Of a stretch of DNA of 64,000 bases, positions 56,102-64,000 are shown in pieces. Made by a program: the position numbers and the translations under genes. Under the pieces are notes generated by a model that made no database searches, was not told the origin of the DNA, and worked only from the letters and a program-made list of their open reading frames with translations. This DNA is from Phaeodactylum tricornutum CCAP 1055/1 (taxonomy: Eukaryota; Bacillariophyta; Bacillariophyceae; Surirellales; Neidiaceae), in the NCBI RefSeq assembly GCF_000150955.2, contig NC_011669.1:1866993-1930992 (forward strand), written 5' to 3'. How positions within the stretch are numbered: the stretch's first letter is position 1; the number at the start of each line of letters is the position of its first letter.

Positions 56102-56219
56102 ACATACTGTAAGAAGGTATGCCTCTTCACATACACTAACTTTATTATATTTAAACCACTCTCAGACTAGATCAAAATCCACAAACCACCAACGAACCCA
56201 AGAACTGTATTAAAGGATT

Positions 56220-58349
56220 TCAATGAACTCTGAGATCTCTTCTGCGATTTAATATTGATAGCGTGTCTTCGAGTTCGATCCAAGTAAAGCCTTTTGCACG
56301 AAGCATACTCAGCGCTTCTTCGTATAGGCGTTCGTCTGCAGTAAATGTCGCGATTGTCAAAGGAGGCGATTCTTCTGCTAGGCCACACAAGGCATCCCCA
56401 ACCTGTCCAAGGTGACGAGCCTCCAGACACATAAACTTAACGACATCAAGGAGACGCAATGCGGCGCTAGGAAGAGCAGAGGTCCCAAAAATATCAAGAA
56501 TATCTCGAGAAAGAGTCAAAGCTCCTGGTCGCATTAGGTCGGGCGTCATTCCATCTACATCCAAAGCCACCATAAGAAACTTATCCGCAACCGAAGCAAG
56601 AACACTATCGCGCAGAACCTCCGGTGCAAACATTTCGATGTCCTTTGTGCTGTTGCTAATTCGACCAGTGTATACCAGGTCACAAACACGTAAAAGGACG
56701 CTCAGCAACCTTTGAGTCTCTCCCAAATCAACTGACACTTCACTAGCATCAACCATTTCGACACCTTTAAGTGCCAAGAAATGCGGGCATCGCATCAGGT
56801 AGCTAGCAAGCTTGGCTCGCTCCATCAGTAAAGATTCTACAAAAGCTTTCCTGAATTCTCCGATTAAAGCATTCTCTAGATTCTCGACCGAGATCCCGAA
56901 ACGACGAAGATCCTCGTCGCCATTCAGTGTGATATCACCATGGCTTTCAATCGGAAGCGATAAAACGCTTGTTACTAGGTGGGTGCCATTTATCAGCTCG
57001 ATCCATTCCAAAATGTTAGTCTCCAAGTCCTTATCGCTCGGCAGCGTCCGCTGAACTAGCAGACTTTGTAAATCTGACGCGATTTCTTGCACGGTATCGA
57101 GAAAGTACATACACAAAGGTGTCGCTATCCGATTTAAGTATGGCCCAGAAAAAGAAAAAACCGCGGCCTTGATTCGCACCGAACGTATCAGCGCGGCAAA
57201 GCTCTCAGCTTGTGGGGCAACGAGTTTGTTAGCACGTATGGTAGTCTGTTGCGTCAATATCGTAAAGACGCGCTCTCGTTCACGCTCCAGCCACCACGAA
57301 AGCAACTCTTCATCACCGGCTACAAATATGTCAATTAGACTTAGTAGACGGGTCGATAGCCCCTGTGGTACCAATTCCTGAAGGTCCGCGTCAAAGCGAA
57401 TCAAATGCTCAATGGCATCACAGAGTGTGCTAGGCTTTGAAGCAGGACCCGCCACGTGTTCATGTCGGAAAAATCCGCGTTCGCCGAGCACCCATTGCAC
57501 TATCCGGACAAGCTCATTGAGAAAGTTCACCATCCACGAAGAGGCTAGGAAAGGCGCTAAACCTCGATGGAGCAGCTCCCATGGTCCCCCTTCAAGTACA
57601 TTGTCGCGCACATACAAAATCAGCCATTCTGGGAGACGATCTATGCGCATGGAAGTCGGGCGGTCATCGGACGCTTCCAAAAAGTGAAAGCGAATTCGTT
57701 CCAGAATTGGTCCACAAATCTCCATCAACACTGGATCGAGCGCTGATACAGAACTAGAGTATCCGTTCACAGCATAAAGCACTTGCTGATGTGCGCTCTC
57801 AATGCGTTGTAAACACTCGCATATCCCTGCGATTGAAGTGAAGAGACTAGCTTCGGATTGGAATTGCTTGCGTTCCTTGAGCAATTTTTGGCAGCCTTCC
57901 TTTGAAGGATATTTGGCTTTCGATAGAGATCTCCTGAGGGAAACCGTGAGCTTTCCTTGTACGTATCCATACCAGGGCAGGTACTCCTCCTTATAAATTA
58001 TATTGTAGAGAGCAAGTTTTTTGGTCGGCTCTCCCTGCCGGACAAGCACTTGCCCTAGCCTAAAGCATTTTTGTCCGTCCAGAACAAAATTATTGCTGCC
58101 ATCTTCGCACGGCGAAGAACTTGCCCAAGCTGAGAGCTCACGCACAAAGGAAATCTCCTCGGCCTCGGTTTCGGCCATTCGGAGTCGTTTCAAAATTGAT
58201 TTTTCGCCTCCTTCCTTCACCAAGAGTTGTTCCGAGTCGGGGTCGATATCATTTAGGTTGTCAATTTTACGAGTGACCACTTGTAAAGCACGCTCGGCCG
58301 ACTCCAGCTCGGCTTGCAGGTACGAGGAGCCGGCAGACTTCTCGACCAT
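56220..58349 (-). CDS. RINT1: RINT1/TIP20-type subunit of the Dsl1/NRZ ER tether
   Basis: A single exon of 709 aa, mostly helical. The N-terminus has a coiled coil (LQAELESAERALQVVTRKID). Family blocks are LPEWLILYVRDNVLEGGPWE, HLIRFDADLQELVPQG and LLSWWLERERERVFTIL, which correspond to the F-D-x-x-L and W-x-x-x-E-R-x-x-A motifs of RINT1. The C-terminal part follows the TIP20 helical layout, including LRVCDLVYTGRI. RINT1 with ZW10 and NAG tethers Golgi-derived COPI vesicles to the ER. It ends about 120 bp from the convergent POL5 3' end. Confidence 0.8.
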   Translation of the reverse strand: MVEKSAGSSYLQAELESAERALQVVTRKIDNLNDIDPDSEQLLVKEGGEKSILKRLRMAETEAEEISFVRELSAWASSSPCEDGSNNFVLDGQKCFRLGQVLVRQGEPTKKLALYNIIYKEEYLPWYGYVQGKLTVSLRRSLSKAKYPSKEGCQKLLKERKQFQSEASLFTSIAGICECLQRIESAHQQVLYAVNGYSSSVSALDPVLMEICGPILERIRFHFLEASDDRPTSMRIDRLPEWLILYVRDNVLEGGPWELLHRGLAPFLASSWMVNFLNELVRIVQWVLGERGFFRHEHVAGPASKPSTLCDAIEHLIRFDADLQELVPQGLSTRLLSLIDIFVAGDEELLSWWLERERERVFTILTQQTTIRANKLVAPQAESFAALIRSVRIKAAVFSFSGPYLNRIATPLCMYFLDTVQEIASDLQSLLVQRTLPSDKDLETNILEWIELINGTHLVTSVLSLPIESHGDITLNGDEDLRRFGISVENLENALIGEFRKAFVESLLMERAKLASYLMRCPHFLALKGVEMVDASEVSVDLGETQRLLSVLLRVCDLVYTGRISNSTKDIEMFAPEVLRDSVLASVADKFLMVALDVDGMTPDLMRPGALTLSRDILDIFGTSALPSAALRLLDVVKFMCLEARHLGQVGDALCGLAEESPPLTIATFTADERLYEEALSMLRAKGFTWIELEDTLSILNRRRDLRVH

Positions 58350-58794
58350 AGTATTTCGACGATCAGAAAGTCAGCTTTTTCTATGTCAACAACCTGGTCT
58401 GCAAGAAGACGGTGGGTGAGCATCAATTCATCGCGTTTGTAGTACGACGAATAGGTTTTTATGCGAATGATCAATGTAACCTAAGGCAGATGTTTGCTTC
58501 TACGTGGTAAAGGTATCCCGGAGGTCGAACGCTGTTTTTTCCTTTCTACTGTTAATGTACGCTCACTGTCAAGAAGTGTAATCTAATGTAAAATCAGTGT
58601 TATTCCATACAGTACCGATACGGCGTCCATCCGTCCGTCCATCACCTAAGATAAAAAGAGGTGGTTGCTGACGTCGTGTTCATGGCTCTGACTGACAAAT
58701 CTTTGGCGACCTTTTACTGTTAACAGAACGACACTTGGGTAGCAGTGCTTCGTCGAATTTTCCCAGCGTCAATATTCCATGGAAAGTGCTGACC
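58350..58794. promoter_or_regulatory. Divergent promoter region, RINT1 / TIC20
   Basis: Within 445 bp there are TCACTGTCA at 58563-58571 and TTACTGTTA at 58714-58722 (about 72 bp before the TIC20 ATG), with a CTACTGTTA near match at 58547-58555. No gene was recognised. Confidence 0.45.
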
Positions 58795-59487
58795 ATGGGA
58801 ACATTGCCAACAATGAAACGAAGCCTTATGTCGATAGCAATAGCTGTATCGGTTTTTAAAGGCTCGTATGCGTTTGTGAGAGACCTTCAACAAAAAACTC
58901 CGACAAGGTCGGCTCGCCTTCGTTCGTCGTCGGCATTCGCGTCGCAAATTTCACGGTCGACAAATCTACAAAAGCCGGTGGGCACGCTGTACGGCATGTG
59001 GAGCCAGGATGAGGGATTACAAGGAAACGACCGATTTAAAGCGTGCGTTCCGTATTTTTTGCCTCTTTTGGACGGCGACCAGTTTGGCAAGTACATTTAC
59101 GAGCGCATCCCTCCACTGGGCTTTCTGAACGACCTGTTCATAGGACCACTTGTCAACATTTACCATGGAATTCCTTTTTTGGGAGTGGGACTGTTCATAT
59201 TATTGACGCTGGGTACAAGGTTTAATACGGATATGAGTCGAAACGTGCGTTTCAATGCACAACAAGCAGCCTTACTCGATGTGGCCCTCATTTTCCCTGA
59301 ACTGATTGCAAGTGGCTTCCAAGAAGATCCGCTCCCACGTGCGCTGGTGGAACCATGCGCCAATTTCGTTTGGTATGTATACATGAGTGTGGTCGTCTAC
59401 AGCGTCTACTGTAATCTGCGGGGCAAAAAACCAGATCAAGTACCATATTTAAGCGGATCAGCTGAAATGATGGTTGGACCCTTCTGA
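58795..59487 (+). CDS. TIC20: TIC20-type plastid protein import channel subunit
   Basis: A single exon of 230 aa, starting at 58795 (MGTLPTMKRSL) since the longer frame begins with TTG. A signal peptide ending GSYAF-VR gives the plastid motif, followed by an Arg/Ser-rich transit segment. The core has RFKACVPYFLPLLDGDQFGK, IYERIPPLGFL, VNIYHGIPFLGVGLFILLTL and MSRNVRFNAQQAALLDVALI, with four membrane helices as in Tic20. The RFN-x-QQA-x-LD string is diagnostic. TIC20 forms the inner-envelope channel; in diatoms it works in the innermost of four plastid membranes. Confidence 0.92.
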   Translation: MGTLPTMKRSLMSIAIAVSVFKGSYAFVRDLQQKTPTRSARLRSSSAFASQISRSTNLQKPVGTLYGMWSQDEGLQGNDRFKACVPYFLPLLDGDQFGKYIYERIPPLGFLNDLFIGPLVNIYHGIPFLGVGLFILLTLGTRFNTDMSRNVRFNAQQAALLDVALIFPELIASGFQEDPLPRALVEPCANFVWYVYMSVVVYSVYCNLRGKKPDQVPYLSGSAEMMVGPF

Positions 59488-59757
59488 AGAAGAATTGGGA
59501 AACGGATGGACTCCCAGTGGTCAAACCATAATTCTAGACCAGAGAGAAATGGTATCTATCAGCTTTGTCCTAGTCAATGTCTAGAAGCGGCTGGTAGGAG
59601 AGAGACCAAGTAATCTCTTGTTGAGCGAATTTAGACACAGAACGTCGAAGCCAGGTGCTTATCCCTTTCACTTGACATCTATGCACATTCTAGAACAAAC
59701 TTACAGTCTCATAAGCAGCAATCGTGGCAGAACATTCCTTGGCCATCGATTCTCCGA

Positions 59758-60024
59758 TCAAGTTGTACACGACTCCACTTTTTTTTCGCCTGCCTTTTGT
59801 CGTCGTTTGGGCATCGGGGGCTCGATCACTTCGGGATCGAAGCCGCACATGAGAGCTTCACGGGCAAGTATCTCGTTCTGCAATTCCAGTCCATATCTTT
59901 CCTGCTCTAGCTTTGACAGCAAACGCATCATGGCGTTCGATTCCTCTTTCAGGCGGGCCATTTCGCAAGCCAAATCGCTTGCTTTTTCGTCGTTGGATCT
60001 GATGCTTTCATTTGCTTTTGTCAT
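59758..60024 (-). CDS. Small coiled-coil protein, function unknown
   Basis: From the ATG at 60024 the frame encodes 88 aa. It has a heptad-like helix (CEMARLKEESNAMMRLLSKL, EQERYGLELQNEILAREALM) followed by PPMPKRRQKAGEKK, a basic stretch. The frame extends further upstream only from a TTG. An overlapping frame upstream starts MIVDASSKTSELLKGLLGND at 60081, so an alternative first exon is possible. Two TNACWGTNA elements lie 153 and 263 bp upstream, as at other promoters here, which supports a real gene. No family was recognised. Confidence 0.5.
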   Translation of the reverse strand: MTKANESIRSNDEKASDLACEMARLKEESNAMMRLLSKLEQERYGLELQNEILAREALMCGFDPEVIEPPMPKRRQKAGEKKVESCTT

Positions 60025-60843
60025 CGTTGCCCAGTAAACCTTTGAGAAGCTCGCTCGTTTTGGAAGATGCGTCAACTATCATGTGAGGTAAATACCACAC
60101 AAATAACTCGCTATAGCCCAACGACCAAAATTCCATCTCCGAACAACGTCCGGCATTTGCAGTTCTGCGCGTAACCTAACTGTAAATGGCGAAACAAACT
60201 TGCAAAAAAGACTACGAAAAGGTTAAGGTCTAGAGAAATTTCTCTAACAATCTGCTGCACTATGTTCGGAAAATTCTACCATGATTTTACTGTTAGATGT
60301 AAGAATAAGCTCTACCGGCCCCTTCCTTACTACTGGGACCTATAATACACGCTAACAAAACACAACTTTGCCACCCTTCTTTCCAGTACTGTAATTATTC
60401 CTTCACTTGTTTCGTTCAAAGACTGTGCATTTCATTCCATTGTACTCTACATCTCCCTGCAAAAAGATCCGATAGGGTCTTATCTCGACTATAAACCCAG
60501 GTTATTTTGCTCTCTATCAGCCGCACACCGAACTGTGCTTCTCATGTGGGATTCATGGCTAGGAAATTTTGGATATAGACTTCTTCCTGACTAGTTCTAA
60601 CAGAGGCGACTATCTATACATGTATCTTGATTTAGCCAGTCAGACTAGGTTGAGGATGACTATGCGGCAGGGCAGCTCATTCGCATTGTTTCACAAGGTA
60701 AAAGCATGAAATGTTGCTACCTAACTCTGGTAGAGAAGGATCTGAACCGGAATATGCTCTTCCCATCATTCAACCGTGAACAGATTATTCAAGCAGTGCT
60801 ATGAAAGTATAACATGTACCAGACTTTCGCAGCAGTCATTGCT
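60025..60843. promoter_or_regulatory. Intergenic region, coiled-coil gene promoter / WDR59 3' side
   Basis: This is 0.8 kb of AT-rich DNA with TAACTGTAA at 60177-60185 and TTACTGTTA at 60287-60295. No gene is seen. A plus-strand frame at 60776-60982 is antisense to the last exon of the next gene and is rejected. Confidence 0.4.
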
Positions 60844-63800
60844 TCACAATGAGCCAAGGGATCTCACCGTGTCTGCTCTAGTTGTCATGGGGCGGTGTTG
60901 TGCTGCAATAACTTTAGGGTTGTTCAAAGCTAGTGCTTTTTGTCCAAAAATGCATTTACAGCCGCATCCCGAAGGGCATTGAGAATTTCTTTCAAACCAA
61001 GATTGTATATGTCCAACATGTCCGCCATGCCCACAGCTATGCGAAGAAAAATATGTAAGACCTGCAAAAGCATTACTTGCCGTCCTTCAAGAGTCTAGGG
61101 GACATACCTGTCGCAAACAGCAAATAATCCTCTGACGGCGTTGTCGCAGATAATACAGCGAAATGCATAGTCTTCGCAGACACGACAATAGTTGTAGCCC
61201 ACTTCAGACTCACCTCCGCATTGAGGGCAAATGAAAGCTAGTGCAATCCCTGTCGACTGGTTATCACTATTTGTTCCTCCTACCGAAAAGACATCAAACG
61301 GTAATGCTCCAGACATATGCTTCCTTAACTCAGCACGAATAGAAAGGAGTCCCCAACAGTATAGAAGGCTACCATATCGGTGAATATAGGTATCGTATTT
61401 CACTTCTTGGTCGCGAGGAAGCAAATACCATCGGGGACGCAAAATATTCTGCGAGGAGTATCCGCCGCGCAGTACGCACACCAGTGTCGAGAGCATTTGT
61501 ACATCTCCAAGTGACTCGTAATACTGGAAAATATTCTGAACCAGATTGACCCCTAAAGCCCCGCCACCTGGTCCGCCCCAGCCATCGAATGTGCTTCCTT
61601 TGTCCATCATCCTACCTTCGACCACTTGACACAAAAGGTCCCATACTTCTGCCTTTTCAAATTCGTCAGCTTTTCTCGAGACTTTAGCATTATGATCACA
61701 AATGGTTCTGATGCTCATCAATCCATGATCTTCGCCAAGATCTAGCCCAGCGTTGGCGACATTGATAGAATAAACACCAAGTTTACTCCGTCCTTGTCCC
61801 TCTGATTCAGGATGTCCCTCCATTTTCTCATGATTGCGGGTGCTTGCCAGAGATCGCCTTTTGGGAACTTTGGAAGACGTGGTTAAGAGACACTCTCTTG
61901 AAGCGTTTTGATCAATACAAAATCGTTTTCTTTTATGTACGTACGTAGAGGACCGTCTGGAGGCGACATCAAGCTCGGAAAAGACTTCATACCATCTTGT
62001 TGATGAGAAAAAAGCTTTTTCAGAAAAACCATAGACTCTTGCATACCGGGTCTGACACTGTATTCGCCGCCACGAACACCTCGTTCTTCCTCGCTCTGAT
62101 GAATTCTCGACCGCGGCTGGGACGACATCTCCAATGATTTTTGACGAATAGAGTGTGGCAAATCAGAAGCCGACGTGACTTGATCGCCTCGTCCTGAAGA
62201 AAAGCGAAGAGTCAATAATTTGATACCTTGCCGGCCAGAAAGAGTCAACAAACTCACCAAAATCCTGGAAAGCAAGAGAGTCCAGGTGAAGGGGGCTCTC
62301 ATTTCCCTGTAGAGCCAACAATGGATCTGTATTGCCCTCGTCTGAAGCAGTCGCTGTTGGCTTGGATAGCAAAAAACTAAGCGGCTGCTGAGGCTTCCAT
62401 TCACCGAGCAGCCAGTTTCTTGCTAGATAGGCGCTTTGCTGGTTGAGAGAAATTCTATCGTAAGAAAATGTGACGTGCACCAAAGGGGAGAGCATTTCAG
62501 AGGATGCTCCAAAGCCCAGATCGATGAGTACAGCTTTTCTTTGTGACTGGTGCCCTTCGAAACTACTCTTTTTATTGTTGTCGTCCGCTGCTGGCGTAAG
62601 CTGTCGAGATTCGGAGAAATGCGCGTCATACAGATTCGTCAGTGCCTTCTCTTCGGCTTCGCCACTGGCGTCCAATTTAAGTACATCATTGCTATCGGAG
62701 GAACCATTTGAGTCTTCTTCAAAGAAGCTCTCACCGTGAACTCGAAAGCTAGTAGACGAAATATCCGATTCGCTGTGTTCACCCCATTGTGCTTCTTTAG
62801 CAGCTGTAGTCATTTCTACAAGGTCTCGAACAGTCCTAGGGAACTCTCGCTGTGGCTTCTCCTCCTTAAAGTGTTTCACCGAAAGGTGGTTGCGAGAGGT
62901 TGGAGATTGGCTGTTGACCAGCTTTGGAATAGAACGAATACGAACCTCGGATTTTTGATCGTACCATGTCCACATCTGTTTCACGTCACCGTTGCGATAG
63001 AGCGACAAACCGCCTATTCCTTGTCCAAAAGTTGCACCGCACAAACGAGGACAAGGAACTCGATCGGCGTCTATATCTCTTGTCACAACCGGAGTACCGT
63101 CCTCCTGAGTTTGCGGGCCTGAGATAATATGGGAAGACTTTGCGTTCGCCGGCAACGACTTGTTTGGAACTCCTGAAACTGAGGCATTTGTCGTATGAAA
63201 CAAAAAAGGCGTTTCCATGTCAATGCCCAAAAGACCGCTTCCTGAAGTTTGAATAGATTGAACATCGTTTTTTTGAGCTGGTAGATAGTCGCTTGGTAAC
63301 CGCACCAAGCGCTCAATCGGATCGGTCCAAGCTTTCGCCGCGTCTGTTACCATCATTTCCTGCTCACCTGGAAATACTCGTATGTGTGAGTGAGAGGGGA
63401 ATAACGAACTGCGAGGATTGCCAATTCGTAATTCTTCGGTCAACTTTGACTGCGCTGGTATAGCCTCAGGTATAGACTTTACATCCCAAAAGCACACGGT
63501 GAGGAGATACCTTTTTTGTCGTATAAAATAGGCTTTCGAGAACAACAACTTACATGCGTGGTAACATATCCATTCTCAGTCAAGCTACAAAGGATCAATG
63601 TACTGTGCGCAGGTAGTGAAGCAGCGGTGCCTCCTATAGATGAAAGAGGATTGACTATGGCCAGCTCCGAGGCGCAAACATTCCCAAGTGTATCGGCATT
63701 TTCTACCGTCGACATAATACCATAGTCCGACCCTTCCCCTGCAGTAAAACTCACGATGCGTTTCATACTTTGGGTTCCTGTATCATTCGTAAGCTTCCAG

Positions 63801-64000
63801 AGATCAGCCTTCCACGAACGTAATCCTTCATTATTCGTAAGGCTCACCGTGAGTATACTATCTTCTGTCGGTATTGGACAAACCCGTGCGCATGCCAGGT
63901 TTGGCAGTGTACATTGTGCCGAGAGATGATAGTCCGAAATTTTCCCCAGCTCCATTGGCGTGTCTTGTCCTGATGGTGTATCCGTAAGCCATAAATTTTC
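60844..64000 (-). CDS. WDR59: WDR59, GATOR2 complex subunit (C-terminal part; N-terminus beyond window)
   Basis: Exons, in transcript order: 64000-63554 (partial), 63476-62258, 62193-61892, 61826-61108 and 61036-60844. The introns are 64-77 bp; the one at 61827-61891 has a weak GTCTCT donor and is the least certain. The first part has propeller-like strands and the frame is open to the edge ([11 protein letters not shown]). RWD-region blocks such as [16 protein letters not shown] follow, then a helical solenoid ([40 protein letters not shown]). The end is the RING/zinc-ribbon set: [43 protein letters not shown] and CPSGCGCKC. The last exon was found by matching this to human WDR59 (CGHGGH...CPTGCGCHCL). 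GATOR2 relays amino-acid sufficiency to TORC1 at the lysosome or vacuole. Confidence 0.88.

Overview
The window is nuclear DNA of a pennate diatom, most likely Phaeodactylum tricornutum or a close relative (inference). Genes are dense and lie on both strands. Introns are few and mostly 64-140 bp, with GT-AG ends. Several proteins start with a signal peptide that ends in an ASAFAP-like plastid motif (SAF-VP, SAW-VP, YAF-VR, TAF-TP, VAF-QT). Diatom-type families such as the HSF, the cyclin and a CRTISO-like enzyme are also present. I see no transposon, retroelement, tRNA, rRNA or CRISPR array.

Layout, left to right. 0-9 kb: the first 28 codons of the AP-3 delta subunit at the left edge, a large repeat-bearing plastid membrane protein, and VPS11. 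9-16 kb: an AMPK/SnRK1 alpha kinase, the PEX5 receptor, a FAM173-type lysine methyltransferase, an acidic nuclear protein and one doubtful gene. 16-28 kb: a plastid RRM-like protein, a lipase maturation factor (LMF) homologue, a plastid LON-N protein that converges on RFT1 with a 4-bp gap, a plastid protein of unknown function and a CRTISO-like flavoprotein. 28-36 kb: a cyclin, a muniscin-type mu-homology protein, a two-repeat Myb protein, NAP1 and MoaE/MOCS2B. 36-49 kb: an RTEL1 helicase with its RING, an HSF, an Na+/H+ exchanger with a cysteine-rich loop, an eEF3-like ABC ATPase and a PPPDE peptidase. 49-64 kb: NASP, RPB9, POL5/MYBBP1A, RINT1/TIP20, TIC20, a small coiled-coil protein and the C-terminal part of WDR59 running off the right edge.

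Functional themes. Membrane traffic is well represented (AP-3 delta, VPS11, muniscin-like, RINT1), as is nutrient and energy signalling (AMPK alpha, WDR59 of GATOR2). Chromatin and transcription are covered by NAP1, NASP, RPB9, Myb, HSF and POL5. Plastid biogenesis is covered by TIC20, the LON-N protein, the RRM protein and the CRTISO-like enzyme. These genes are not an operon; each appears to have its own promoter.

The most interesting unexplained signal is a 9-bp near-palindrome, TNACWGTNA. I count 28 copies in about 13.6 kb of intergenic DNA, where base composition alone predicts about two. The copies lie mostly upstream of start codons and often in clusters. Other points worth a second look are a VPS11 without its RING, an RPB9 with an altered first zinc site, an eEF3-like factor without HEAT repeats, an LMF homologue with a plastid-like leader, and the repeat architecture of the first large plastid protein.
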